Of a stretch of DNA of 21,035 nucleotides, positions 1-7,948 are shown piece after piece. The notes beneath the pieces are model-generated. The model worked only from the letters and a program-made list of their open reading frames with translations, ran no database searches and had not been told where the DNA came from. Position 1 is the first letter of the stretch, and every line of letters begins with the position of its first letter. Made by a program: the position numbers and the translations under genes. Source of the stretch: an uncultured Chromatiaceae bacterium (GTDB taxonomy: Bacteria > Pseudomonadota > Gammaproteobacteria > Enterobacterales > Alteromonadaceae); assembly GCA_946482325.1 (NCBI GenBank), contig CAMLRA010000061.1, forward strand, positions 1 to 21,035, given 5' to 3'.

Positions 1-163
1 ACGATATTTTACTGCATAAGAGCGCATCGAATGATCGTAAAAGCAGAAAGGAAACTCACGCCGGAATGCATAATTGTGAATTGTCGCTACGGCCAAATTG
101 TGTGCAAACGCACCTGCAGCGCTATTGAGGCCAGTCCCCGCAGTGCCTGCCACAAAACAAGGC
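1..163. other. Non-coding left edge
   Basis: I see no credible gene here on either strand. Only very short open frames occur, and none has a ribosome binding site. There is no clear hairpin with a T-run behind the stop of the acetyltransferase gene that ends at 164, so its transcript may continue out of the window or end by another mechanism. Confidence 0.5.
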
Positions 164-721
164 TCAGCGTGGTACCGTTTTAATCAATTTTGCCGGCTGG
201 CCCGCTACCAGGCTGTAAGGCGCAACATCGCGGTTGACCACAGCACCTGCTGCAATCACAGCGCCTTCGCCGATGCTGACTCCAGGCAAAATAATGGCGC
301 CACCGCCGATCCAGACCCGGTTGCCGATGGTGACCGGATGCGCCTGTTCAATGCCTGTTACCCGCTCACTGGCGGCCATCGGGTGGCTGACCGTATAAAT
401 TTGTACCGCAGGCCCGAGCATCACGTCATCGCCGATAGTAATAGTGGCTGCATCCAGCATGATGCACTGATGGTTGGCGTAGAAGCGCTGACCGAGATGG
501 ATATTGATACCATAATCACACCAGAAGTCAGGTTCGATATAACAACTACCAATACTGCCGAACAGCTGTCGTGCCAGGTGTTGGTGGGCTTTGAAAGGTT
601 CCGGGCCTTGTTGGTTCATTTGGCGGCACAGTAGTTTGGCCCGGCGACGTAGTTCTGCCAGTTCGCGGTCTGCTGGGCTAAACCATTGTTGGTTCGCCAT
701 TTTTTCACGTTCAGAGGTCAT
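164..721 (-). CDS. maa: Maltose O-acetyltransferase-like LbH sugar acetyltransferase
   Basis: This is a 185-residue cytoplasmic acetyltransferase of the left-handed beta-helix family (maltose/galactoside acetyltransferase, Maa/LacA/NodL). The family transfers acetyl from acetyl-CoA to a sugar 6-hydroxyl. The N-terminus ([20 protein letters not shown]) resembles the Maa N-terminal domain. Hexapeptide repeats run from about residue 60 to 175, including the conserved stretch with N83-H84 and the family's catalytic histidine in TVSHP (H113). The C-terminus [10 protein letters not shown] is typical of the family. Length matches Maa (about 180-185). I keep the first ATG, although its ribosome binding site is weak, because the family N-terminus aligns from there; an internal ATG at 700 is the alternative. 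It lies 16 bases behind the gene of unknown function ending at 738, so the two probably share a transcript. The exact acceptor sugar cannot be read from sequence. Confidence 0.88.
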   Translation of the reverse strand: MTSEREKMANQQWFSPADRELAELRRRAKLLCRQMNQQGPEPFKAHQHLARQLFGSIGSCYIEPDFWCDYGINIHLGQRFYANHQCIMLDAATITIGDDVMLGPAVQIYTVSHPMAASERVTGIEQAHPVTIGNRVWIGGGAIILPGVSIGEGAVIAAGAVVNRDVAPYSLVAGQPAKLIKTVPR

Positions 722-737
722 AAATTTCTACTGCTGG

Positions 738-2219
738 TTAATTTTGTTGCAGCTCAGTGCGATTCCATAAATTCTGATGCTTTGCCGGCGCAAAAAATTC
801 GTCCGGATGCCAGCAACGCGGCAAAAAATGTCGCAGTTGGGCCGGTTCAAAGTTGGACGACAGTTTACTGAGGATCTCTTGTAACCGCGCTTCCGGGATC
901 ACTGCCAGCTTCTGCCGCGCCGGTTTAAAATACAAGTTATGATCGACGCTGACGGCCAGATTCTGGCCAGATGTTTTAAACCGCAGGTTGCGGGTCACTC
1001 CGCGACAGAGCGGTGTTTCCGGGCTTGGCGGATACAACGAATTCACAATGGCAAATTCATAACGTTCCGGCGCTGCGGCGGATTTTTCCTTTGGCAGGTA
1101 CACGATGCCGTAACCTTGCGGAAAAATGCCGGTGATCATCAGCAACTGGTCGACCATGCGTTCATCATATTGACCGGCGCGGGCACCATTTTTCAGGATC
1201 AACGCGACTTTTGGTAACGACTCATAGATAAATCTGGCTCGCCCCGGTAACACTGCAGATGCGTAAACCTGCGGGATACGCAGCAGATTGCCAACACCAC
1301 TGCCGGGCGCCGCAGCGGTACGCAGCACTGTCGCGGCAAATGCAATTTTTTCCTGTTCATTTTGTTGAAACTCGGCGCGTTCACTTTTTGAATTACCGCG
1401 ATACAGCGGCATACCAATGCCTTTGAGTAAAAACCGCAAGCTGGCCTGCAGACTGACGTCGAGAAACTCCTGGCGCTCAGCGGCACTGAACTGCAGGCGA
1501 TAATTCGGCTGGCTGCCGTCAGCGCGCAATAAACGCAATGCGTCCGGATGATAGTGGCCGACGTCCTGCAATAACACCGCCATCAACAGCGGGATTTGCA
1601 CGTCATCACGAAATGGGCAATAGGGCTGTGGTCCGGGTAAATGCAGCATCTCAGCGCGCTGTTGCGCTTTTTTCAGGATGTAGCTGTTGGTGATAAGTTT
1701 TTGTTCCAAAAGGTGATCGAGCAAACGCAGGCTCAATACGGCTTTATAAAAAGGTTTGTATTTCTGCTGCATCGCCGCCATCGAGTCGCCTTCGCTCGGA
1801 GCCAGCAATTGCAGGGTACCAAGCAAGCGGGAGGAACGCAGAATGGTCTCCTGCCGGTTTTGGCCGTCGGTCAGTTCAAGCAGCTGCTGGCAAATCAGAT
1901 ACAGTTGGCTGTAGCGTTGTTGCTGCAGCTGTTCATAGCGGTGCTCAGCATTAAATAATTGCTGGCGTTTCTGCTGCACATCAGCGATCAGGCTCGCTTC
2001 GGTCTTGCGATTCGCCAGTGCCAATCGCGCCTGACTTTGTTCCCATGCTTCGTGCAACTGACCGATGTCCGCGGTATCCTGTTCGTCACGGCTGAAAAAA
2101 CGCGCAGCACTGCCATAGACCGACAATTGAAAACGCGAGCCACTTAATAAGCCGCCGATCAGTTTTGTCAGGTTTTTACTGTAACTGTTTTCAACCGAAG
2201 TCTTCGGATCGGTAGCCAT
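738..2219 (-). CDS. Conserved protein of unknown function with HD-like stretch
   Basis: This 493-residue protein belongs to no family I recognise with confidence. No signal peptide or membrane segment is visible, so it is probably cytoplasmic. Residues about 50-110 are rich in Q, E, A, L and R with heptad-like spacing, suggesting a coiled coil. A helical middle follows, with QDVGHYHPD at about 218-226, reminiscent of the His/Asp element of HD or HDOD regulatory domains. The remaining HD metal ligands are not obvious, so any hydrolase role is doubtful. The C-terminal third contains beta-rich stretches (GYGIVYLP, YEFAIVNSLYPP). The start is an ATG with AGGGA nine bases upstream. It is the first gene of a probable two-gene unit with the maa-like acetyltransferase and is divergent from the DUF3334 gene. 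It could be a degenerate HD/HDOD signalling protein; I would not assign a function. Confidence 0.75.
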   Translation of the reverse strand: MATDPKTSVENSYSKNLTKLIGGLLSGSRFQLSVYGSAARFFSRDEQDTADIGQLHEAWEQSQARLALANRKTEASLIADVQQKRQQLFNAEHRYEQLQQQRYSQLYLICQQLLELTDGQNRQETILRSSRLLGTLQLLAPSEGDSMAAMQQKYKPFYKAVLSLRLLDHLLEQKLITNSYILKKAQQRAEMLHLPGPQPYCPFRDDVQIPLLMAVLLQDVGHYHPDALRLLRADGSQPNYRLQFSAAERQEFLDVSLQASLRFLLKGIGMPLYRGNSKSERAEFQQNEQEKIAFAATVLRTAAAPGSGVGNLLRIPQVYASAVLPGRARFIYESLPKVALILKNGARAGQYDERMVDQLLMITGIFPQGYGIVYLPKEKSAAAPERYEFAIVNSLYPPSPETPLCRGVTRNLRFKTSGQNLAVSVDHNLYFKPARQKLAVIPEARLQEILSKLSSNFEPAQLRHFLPRCWHPDEFFAPAKHQNLWNRTELQQN

Positions 2220-2443
2220 CCACGCGGTTCCCTGTTGTGAGGCGTGTGCAAAACTACACGATAGCTGAAGTTAACGCTGGCGTGAAGCCAGCCGCCGACA
2301 CAGCACGATATTTGGAACAAAGTTGCGCAGCGTGGCAGGCTGGCATAGTATTCAGCTTAGTATTCGACGACATGTCCTTAATCTGCGTGGTGATTTGATT
2401 CTTAACATCATACAGTTGCAATCCGGCCCAACCAGGAGCCTTC

Positions 2444-3115
2444 ATGAGAAAAAATAAAATTATCAATACCGATGACGTCCTGTTGACGTTGTGTACCGCT
2501 GTGACTCAAGTCTTTGCTGCGGCAGGCAATGCACAAATTGCTTATTCGCCGATGGTGCAGAAGATCCACAAAACCTGTTTGCGCCCGGATCTGGGCTGTT
2601 TTGTATTATTTGATGGCGGTTTTTCCGGCCTGGTGGTGATCAATTTTACCGCGGAAGCCGCGATGGAAATTTACCGTAAGTACATGATGAGTATGGGTAT
2701 GCCTGAAACCGAACTGGCGCAGTTCCACACGTCAGACGAAGTTGGCAACGTGATGGGCGAGTTGATGAACCAGATTGTGGGTGACTTCACTAACCGGGTT
2801 CGTCAGGAGTTACAGACCTCGATTAACCAAAGTCAGCCGAAGATGATGGCGATTAATAAGCAGGTACAAATTCTGATTAATACCCAACTTGATCAGCCGC
2901 AAGCACGACGGGTGACATTTAATACGCCGCTGCACAATATTTTCTATCTGGAACTGGCGATGGATAAAACCGAGTTTATCCAGTTACATGAATTTGAGAC
3001 GGCAGCGGAAGAGAATGTCGACGATATTCTGGCCAATGCGAATAATCAGGCAAACACTGAAAGTGCAGTAGAAGCCGATGTGGATGACGACTTCCTTGCC
3101 AATCTGGGGCTTTAA
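2444..3115 (+). CDS. DUF3334 protein, CheX-like phosphatase fold
   Basis: This 223-residue cytoplasmic protein resembles the DUF3334 family of marine gammaproteobacteria and has the layout of CheX/CheC/FliY chemotaxis phosphatases. The diagnostic piece is GELMNQIVGDF (residues 105-115), which carries the E-x-x-N pair (E106, N109) that in CheX acts on phospho-CheY. A second E-x-x-N (E99, N102) overlaps just before it. The acidic C-terminal tail (about residues 187-223, ending DDDFLANLGL) is probably disordered. The start is fixed by ATG with AGGAG six bases upstream. The gene stands alone, divergent from the unknown gene at 738-2219, and is closed by a strong terminator. A role in dephosphorylating a response regulator is inferred from the motif. 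No chemotaxis gene is nearby. Confidence 0.8.
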   Translation: MRKNKIINTDDVLLTLCTAVTQVFAAAGNAQIAYSPMVQKIHKTCLRPDLGCFVLFDGGFSGLVVINFTAEAAMEIYRKYMMSMGMPETELAQFHTSDEVGNVMGELMNQIVGDFTNRVRQELQTSINQSQPKMMAINKQVQILINTQLDQPQARRVTFNTPLHNIFYLELAMDKTEFIQLHEFETAAEENVDDILANANNQANTESAVEADVDDDFLANLGL

Positions 3116-3145
3116 CCACAGTTGGTAAATCAGAACCAGTGACTA

Positions 3146-3180
3146 AACAACGCGGTCTGTCAGGCCGCGTTGTTGTTTTT
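3146..3180 (+). terminator. Intrinsic terminator of the DUF3334 gene
   Basis: A perfect 10-bp stem (AACAACGCGG at 3146-3155 against CCGCGTTGTT at 3165-3174) with a nine-base loop is followed by GTTTTT. The last codons and stop of the convergent rstB-like gene lie inside this hairpin. On the minus strand the trailing T-run is broken, so termination of rstB here would be weaker. Confidence 0.88.
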
Positions 3181-4416
3181 ACCGCCGGCATGCCATACCG
3201 GCAGTTGCAGACTAAAGCGAGCGCCGCCTAGCAGAGAGTCATCAATGTGCAGGTGTCCCTGATGCCAGCCGACTATACGACTGACAATAGCCAGGCCCAG
3301 ACCAAAACCGCCCTTGTCACGGCTACGGCTCTGGTCGACACGAACAAAAGGCTGCAGGATAGCGTCCCTTTGTTCAGGTGCAATGCCCGGGCCGTCATCT
3401 TCGACGATAAAGTTCAGCGACTCACCTTGTTGTTGTACCGACAGCAAGACCTGACTGCGGGCATAACGTTTGGCGTTCAGTAACAGGTTTTGCAACGCCC
3501 GTTCCAGGTAATGGCCATCGCAGGTCCAATGCAGCTGAGCGGGCCTCTGCAGCAGAATCGGTGCACCCGGCAGCGGTGCCAGTTTTTCCAGCAGGTTTTC
3601 CAGTAACTCCACCAGATTGACGTCTTCAAAAGTTAGCCGCACCGTCTGCGCTTCCAGCCGGGCATAGTCGAGCATCTCATCGACCAACTGGTCTAGTTCG
3701 GTTAAATCTTGCTGCATTGCGCGTTTTTCAGCGTCCGGCAGTTGTTGGAGTTCCAGCGCAAACTTCAGCCGGGCCAACGGCGTGCGTAGTTCATGGGACA
3801 CCGCATGGGTCATCTCGCGTTGCAGTGACATCAAGCGCAGGATTTGCCTGGCCATCTGCTGCACACTACCGGCGATAGGTGCCAGCAAAGAATGTTCCGG
3901 CAGAGGCGGGTCCGGTAACTGCATCCCTTGACCAAACTGGCGTAGCTGGCGCTGCAGTGTTTCGATATCTCGGGCGACCGGCCATAAAAATCCGGCCAGG
4001 GCTATACCCAGCAACAGAAAAAATAATAGGGTAAACAGATAAGTATTGTGCGCGGGGACTTCAACCTGCACCGGGCCAAACTGCAGCAGCTCATCCTGCT
4101 GCATCTGATAAAAATAGACCTGTTCGTCACTAAACAACGGCACCAACTGGCCGCGTTCCAGCGCCTGATGTTCGGCGTCGGACCAGGCAATACTTTGTGG
4201 CGGCAGAGTTTGCAGCCCGAGATTCAGTTGTGCGGCTACTTGTTCGGCACTTTGTTCCGGTGCGGCCAGCTGGTAGGCCAGACTTTGACCTAACAGCTCC
4301 ACCCAGCCCGGCAATTCCGGGCTTTGACTCTGCTCCCACAAGCGCTCGACTGACCAGCCGACCGCGAATAACACCAGCAGAATAAACAGATAAAAGCGCA
4401 GGAACAAACGGCGCAT
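3160..4416 (-). CDS. rstB: RstB-like sensor histidine kinase
   Basis: This is a 418-residue inner-membrane sensor kinase. A first membrane helix (about residues 5-22) is followed by a periplasmic sensor of about 100 residues and a second helix (about 125-146). A HAMP-like linker comes next, then the phosphoacceptor helix with SHELRTP (H208). The ATPase domain shows an N-box around N310/N314, the DDGPGIA nucleotide loop (340-346) and GFGLGLAI (370-377). Together with the adjacent regulator this matches the RstB/CpxA branch of EnvZ-type kinases. The start ATG lies two bases after the regulator's stop, so the two are translationally linked. The signal sensed is not evident; the short periplasmic domain and the neighbouring outer-membrane protein suggest an envelope cue. 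The C-terminal asparagine run is encoded by the terminator hairpin of the opposing gene. Confidence 0.9.
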   Translation of the reverse strand: MRRLFLRFYLFILLVLFAVGWSVERLWEQSQSPELPGWVELLGQSLAYQLAAPEQSAEQVAAQLNLGLQTLPPQSIAWSDAEHQALERGQLVPLFSDEQVYFYQMQQDELLQFGPVQVEVPAHNTYLFTLLFFLLLGIALAGFLWPVARDIETLQRQLRQFGQGMQLPDPPLPEHSLLAPIAGSVQQMARQILRLMSLQREMTHAVSHELRTPLARLKFALELQQLPDAEKRAMQQDLTELDQLVDEMLDYARLEAQTVRLTFEDVNLVELLENLLEKLAPLPGAPILLQRPAQLHWTCDGHYLERALQNLLLNAKRYARSQVLLSVQQQGESLNFIVEDDGPGIAPEQRDAILQPFVRVDQSRSRDKGGFGLGLAIVSRIVGWHQGHLHIDDSLLGGARFSLQLPVWHAGGKNNNAA

Positions 4417-4418
4417 GG

Positions 4419-5111
4419 TCAGTTCCAGGCATCCGCAACAAACAAATAACCTTTGCCCCAGACTGTTTTGATCCTGAACGGCGTTTCGGCGTTATCACCC
4501 AGTTTGCGGCGCAAATGGGACACCCGCACATCGACAGTGCGATCCAGCCCGTCATACTCGCGGCCGATGATTTGTTTGTGGATGGCTTCGCGTCGGACGG
4601 TCTGGCCGGCATGTCGGGCCAGCATCCACAACAAATCAAACTCGTAACTGGTCAGTTCGACCAGCTGGTTATCATAATAGGCTTCACGGGCGGACTGATT
4701 GAGCTTCAGTTTGCCAAATTCCAGCCGCTGCTGATCTGCCGCATTGCCACCTTGAGTCCGGCGCAACAATGCATTGATACGGGCCAGCAAAACCCGGGGT
4801 TCGACCGGCTTAATCACGTAATCGTCGGCGCCAAGTTCAAGGCCAAGCACCTGATCTATATCGCTTTGTTTGGCGGTCAGCATCAGCACCGGCTGTTTGT
4901 ACCAACCACGCAGCGCGCGACAAACGGCAAAACCGTCGAGTCCAGGCAGCATCAGATCCAGCACGACCAGCTCAGGGCCAAACTCTTTGCATTGCTGTTC
5001 TGCCTGCAGACCATTGTCACAGACCTGCACCGTAAAGCCGTGTTGTTGCAAAAAACTCTGCACCAGGCTCGCCAGCCGTTGATCATCTTCAACTAACAGA
5101 ATTTTACTCAT
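4419..5111 (-). CDS. rstA: RstA-like OmpR-family response regulator
   Basis: This 230-residue transcription factor has a receiver domain (about 1-115) with acidic pocket E8/D9/D10, phosphoacceptor D52 (VVLDLMLPG), T79 and K101. An OmpR-type winged helix follows at about 130-230. The C-terminal stretch YDGLDRTVDVRVSHLRRKL and the ending RIKTVWGKGYLFVADAW are very close to what I recall of E. coli RstA, so the subfamily call is good. It is phosphorylated by the kinase encoded two bases downstream. Its ATG overlaps the stop of the DUF3019 gene (TGATG), which implies translational coupling. Likely targets include its own operon; an RstA-box-like repeat lies upstream of the mipA-like gene. Confidence 0.92.
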   Translation of the reverse strand: MSKILLVEDDQRLASLVQSFLQQHGFTVQVCDNGLQAEQQCKEFGPELVVLDLMLPGLDGFAVCRALRGWYKQPVLMLTAKQSDIDQVLGLELGADDYVIKPVEPRVLLARINALLRRTQGGNAADQQRLEFGKLKLNQSAREAYYDNQLVELTSYEFDLLWMLARHAGQTVRREAIHKQIIGREYDGLDRTVDVRVSHLRRKLGDNAETPFRIKTVWGKGYLFVADAWN

Positions 5112-5497
5112 CAGAACACACTCCAGGGGGCGACTAGCCGGCGTTTACGCGCAGGCTGGCGACTTAACACGGACAATTGACGGGACAACCGTGGTTGGCC
5201 CTCTGCACGTAGCAGCAACAACGCAGAGCCTTCGAGCTGGGCCTGATAACTCAGCTCGCCAGAAGTTTGTTGCTGCCAGCAATGTAGCGACAGCCCCTCC
5301 AGCTCAGCACACAACGAGATAGGTTTGGGGTGTTGCCACGACAGGCGAAAATCGAGCCGGCAGCTATCTGATTTCTGGTCCGCGACACAGACGACGGGGG
5401 CGATTTGCCAGCACAACGTCTGGTCACATTGCTTATCCGCCGGCGCAGCTTGTGCGACGGTTTGAACCAGTAACATCAGCCACAGCGCAGAACGCAT
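5111..5497 (-). CDS. DUF3019 periplasmic protein
   Basis: This is a 128-residue exported protein of the DUF3019 type. A signal peptide covers about residues 1-18 (hydrophobic core SALWLMLLVQTVAQA, cleavage near AQA-AP). The mature part has six cysteines (24, 29, 37, 46, 63, 73), suggesting up to three disulfides in the periplasm, and a basic C-terminus (RQPARKRRL). Its ATG overlaps the stop of the mipA-like gene, and its own stop overlaps the regulator's ATG (both TGATG). That places it firmly in one operon with a MipA/OmpV protein and an RstAB-like pair, an arrangement I associate with Shewanella-like bacteria. No biochemical function is known to me. A role as accessory sensor or partner of the outer-membrane protein is inference. 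Confidence 0.8.
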   Translation of the reverse strand: MRSALWLMLLVQTVAQAAPADKQCDQTLCWQIAPVVCVADQKSDSCRLDFRLSWQHPKPISLCAELEGLSLHCWQQQTSGELSYQAQLEGSALLLLRAEGQPRLSRQLSVLSRQPARKRRLVAPWSVF

Positions 5498-6384
5498 CAG
5501 AGAAACCGGTAGCTGAAGCCGATAAACCAGCTGTGTGCGGTAGACTCCTGCAACAGCGGGCTTTGGATCCGACCGACACCGGCCGGCACTTCAACATCGG
5601 TGTTGAGCCAGCGGAGTCGCCCCAAACTCAGTAGTTGCCAGCGTTCAGTCAGCGGATACTGCCATTGCAGACTGAGCTCCGGTTGCCAGCTGGCCAGAGC
5701 GCGATATTCCAAACCTTCACCCTCACTGGCGTTCAGACCATAATAGGTATTCATTAAGTGCTGATCCTTCCATGCCAGGGCCACACCCAGTTGCCAGTGC
5801 CCAATCCGACTTTGCCAGCCTGAGCTTGCCGCCAGACGCAGATGCTGCCCGTCATATTGCTGGCTGATATCATGCCACCAGTTCAGTTTCAGCTGTAATC
5901 CGGGTAAAAACCAGTCCAGCTGCAATCCGCCATCCAGCGCCAATGGTCGTTTGTCTGCCTCTGCAACTGAAAGTTCTTGTTTCATCGCAACTTTTTGTAC
6001 CGGGCCAGCGACGCCCATGTCGGAGATAAACTGTGTTTCAAACAGATTGACTGCTGAGCGTCTGCGGAAATACCCTTGTTCTTCGTTCAAACGACTGACC
6101 AGGCTGAGCTGGATGTCGTCGTGCAACTGCCAGCTGTAGCCCAGCGTGGCATTGTCGAAAAACCAGTGTTCGCCGTAGTAGCTGATGTCTGGCATTAACC
6201 ATAACGGGAAATTGTGGCCGCCATAGAGTGGATTTGAACGAAATCCGGCGCCTATGGCCAGATTGATTTGCCACTGTGCTGTGGCGACGCAGGGGGCCTG
6301 CGTGTTGCTGTCCGTGCAGTCGGCGTGTACCGGTGTTGCTACACCGAGCACTACAAGAATGAAGTACAATGCCCGTAACATCAT
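5497..6384 (-). CDS. MipA/OmpV family outer-membrane protein
   Basis: From the ATG at 6384 this encodes 295 residues, starting with a good signal peptide (MMLRALYFILVVLGVATPVHA, cleavage near residue 21). An upstream in-frame start at 6486 would bury that signal peptide, so I reject it; an ATG at 6381 is equally possible. The mature protein is rich in alternating aromatic and polar residues, ends in aromatic-rich FIGFSYRFL with a terminal hydrophobic residue, and carries the GAGFRSNPLYGG and LMPDISYYGEHWFFDN stretches typical of MipA/OmpV beta-barrels. It is the first gene of the operon with DUF3019, rstA and rstB. MipA is known in E. coli as a scaffold for murein enzymes and OmpV-type proteins as porins; which applies here is unknown. 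Confidence 0.85.
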   Translation of the reverse strand: MMLRALYFILVVLGVATPVHADCTDSNTQAPCVATAQWQINLAIGAGFRSNPLYGGHNFPLWLMPDISYYGEHWFFDNATLGYSWQLHDDIQLSLVSRLNEEQGYFRRRSAVNLFETQFISDMGVAGPVQKVAMKQELSVAEADKRPLALDGGLQLDWFLPGLQLKLNWWHDISQQYDGQHLRLAASSGWQSRIGHWQLGVALAWKDQHLMNTYYGLNASEGEGLEYRALASWQPELSLQWQYPLTERWQLLSLGRLRWLNTDVEVPAGVGRIQSPLLQESTAHSWFIGFSYRFL

Positions 6385-6544
6385 GATCTGAGCCTGTGCT
6401 GCTGTAAATGTCGGCACTTTAGCATCGTGGCCCAAGGCAGGCAGCAAAAATAACATTGTTTCACAAATTGGCCTGGGAATTGTCACAGAAGCGTCGCAAC
6501 CCGCTCTTTAGACTAAGCCGAGATTGTGGAGATGGAGAATTATT
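6385..6544. promoter_or_regulatory. Divergent promoter region with ATTGT..CACA repeat
   Basis: This region serves both the mipA-operon (-) and the small lipoprotein gene (+). It holds ATTGTTTCACA at 6455-6465 and ATTGTCACA at 6479-6487, two related elements 24 bases apart. The first, read as the 14-mer 6452-6465, agrees with the published E. coli RstA box (TACATNTNGTTACA) at 8 of 12 defined positions by eye. That is suggestive only. I could not define clear -35/-10 pairs. Confidence 0.3.
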
Positions 6545-6736
6545 GTGCAAAATGATTTTAATGCACCAGCCCCGGGCCGTTTTTGCCGGCTGCAAATTCT
6601 GGCATTTCTGGTGCTGAATTTGTTGGGGTCTTGTGTCCATGTGCCAGTGCAGACATCGAAGTCCACTCCAGCAGACCAGCAGGCAACTGCGCAGCTGGTC
6701 AGTAAAACGGCGACCGTCGCACCGGCACAGCTCTAA
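6545..6736 (+). CDS. Small putative lipoprotein
   Basis: A 63-residue protein is predicted from a GTG start that has GGAG seven bases upstream (6534-6537). A longer in-frame TTG at 6524 lacks such a site. The N-terminus carries a basic/hydrophobic segment (RLQILAFLVLNLLGS) ending in a lipobox-like LLGSC, so the cysteine would be lipidated and the short remainder (rich in T, A, Q, S) exposed in the periplasm. It is divergent from the mipA-like operon. I recognise no family. The overall shape resembles small envelope lipoproteins, but a chance open frame cannot be excluded. Confidence 0.5.
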   Translation: MQNDFNAPAPGRFCRLQILAFLVLNLLGSCVHVPVQTSKSTPADQQATAQLVSKTATVAPAQL

Positions 6737-6901
6737 ACACCGCGAATTCCAGTTCTCGCCCGTTGGTTTGCTTGCCCACAGCAGCCTGTTGTGGCACCTT
6801 ATCCGCCTGATAAAAAGTCTGCCCGCCCGTCAACAGCCCCCTGGCCGTATGGCGGGGCAAAATAGGAGCAGGCGTTGCAGGCCGATGGGGAATTTTGCAG
6901 T
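6737..6901. other. Intergenic region upstream of the LacI gene
   Basis: No gene is seen. A weak promoter-like pair (TTGTGG at 6789-6794, 16-base gap, TAAAAA at 6811-6816) could serve the LacI-family gene. A GC-rich inverted repeat GCCCC/GGGGC lies at about 6835-6857, without a T-run. No palindrome matching the 13242-13255 operator is present, so self-regulation of the repressor through that site type is not supported here. Confidence 0.3.
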
Positions 6902-7948
6902 ATGAAAGGAAAAGCCACTTCGTTTGATATTGCCTACCTGGCTGGAGTGTCGCAATCAACGGTATCCCGTGCTTTACGTGACAGTCCGGCGGTGAACCAG
7001 GAAACCAAAGACAAGATCTTCGCGATCGCCAAACAACTGAATTATAAAGTCGACAAAAATGCCAGTAACCTGCGTAAACAGCGCAGCGGTACTTTGGCTT
7101 TGTTGTTGTTTGAAGACCCGACAGTCGATGATTCGCAAATTAACCCGTTTTTTCTGTCGATGCTCGGCAGTATTACCCGCGCCTGTACCAAACGTGGTCA
7201 TGATTTGCTGATTTCGTTCCAGCAGCTCAGTAACGACTGGCATGCTGACTACGAAGACAGCAAAAAGGCCGATGGTATTATCCTGCTCGGTTATGGCGAC
7301 TACATCGATTATGAAGAAAAACTGCAGCAGCTGTTAGCGCAACAAACCCATTTTGTCTGTTGGGGCGCGCAGGTCGAAGGCCATCCGGAATTTACTATTC
7401 GCAGTAATAACCGCGAAGGTGGACGCCAGGCAGCCGCCCATCTGTTAAGTCTCGGCTATCGCAGTTTTGCGTTTATCGGTATTGCGTCAGACCATGCACC
7501 AGAGTTTTTCCAGCGGTTTCAGGGTTATCTTGAAGTGCTGGCTGAACATGGTATCCCGTCAGAACAAGTGCCGCAGTTTGATGCCATTTCCACTGAACAG
7601 GCTGGCTACAGTGCTACCCAGCAGTTGTTCGCCGCTGGCCACAGACCCCGCGCTATTTTTACCGCCAGTGACCTGATTGCGATTGGTGTGATCCGCGCGG
7701 TCCAGGCTGCTGGTTTGCGGGTACCGGAAGATGTTGCTGTCGTCGGCTTTGATGACATCCCGATGGCCAGTTTCTGTGCGCCGCCGCTGACCACCATTCA
7801 GCAAAATACGACGTTAGCCGGCGAGATGCTGGTGGTGAATCTGTTGAAACTGATTGCGCAGGAAAGTATCAGTCAGACTGAAATTGAACCGAAAATGATT
7901 GTGCGCCGTTCTTGCGGTAGCCCTCAAACTGCACTCATCGGCAAATGA
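6902..7948 (+). CDS. LacI-family transcriptional repressor
   Basis: This is a 348-residue sugar-responsive DNA-binding protein. The N-terminus holds the helix-turn-helix ([17 protein letters not shown], about residues 8-24). A hinge helix follows ([11 protein letters not shown]), then a two-lobed periplasmic-binding-like effector domain with LALLLFEDP, the [12 protein letters not shown] stretch and GFDDIPMA, all standard for LacI/GalR proteins. The start is the ATG at 6902; the open frame extends to 6875 but the HTH begins directly after this ATG as usual. The stop overlaps the start of rlmF (ATGA), so both are translated from one message. The effector and operator are unknown. The maltodextrin-type operon at 9055-12970, which has a perfect LacI-type palindrome upstream, is a plausible target by proximity only. 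Confidence 0.9.
   Translation: MKGKATSFDIAYLAGVSQSTVSRALRDSPAVNQETKDKIFAIAKQLNYKVDKNASNLRKQRSGTLALLLFEDPTVDDSQINPFFLSMLGSITRACTKRGHDLLISFQQLSNDWHADYEDSKKADGIILLGYGDYIDYEEKLQQLLAQQTHFVCWGAQVEGHPEFTIRSNNREGGRQAAAHLLSLGYRSFAFIGIASDHAPEFFQRFQGYLEVLAEHGIPSEQVPQFDAISTEQAGYSATQQLFAAGHRPRAIFTASDLIAIGVIRAVQAAGLRVPEDVAVVGFDDIPMASFCAPPLTTIQQNTTLAGEMLVVNLLKLIAQESISQTEIEPKMIVRRSCGSPQTALIGK

Noticed and set aside
98..634. Long plus-strand open frame of 178 codons
   Set aside because: It lies opposite the maa-like gene, has no family resemblance and is explained as its antisense shadow.
2276..2292. Small hairpin GCTGGC/GCCAGC in the divergent region before the unknown 493-residue gene
   Set aside because: Six base pairs and no T-run; too weak to call a terminator or riboswitch.
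2346..2365. Direct repeat TAGTATTC twice, 12 bases apart, upstream of the DUF3334 gene
   Set aside because: Only eight bases long and in an AT-rich divergent region; no known regulator site could be matched.
6835..6857. Inverted repeat GCCCC/GGGGC before the LacI gene
   Set aside because: No T-run follows and five-base-pair GC repeats are common in such DNA; not a credible terminator or operator.
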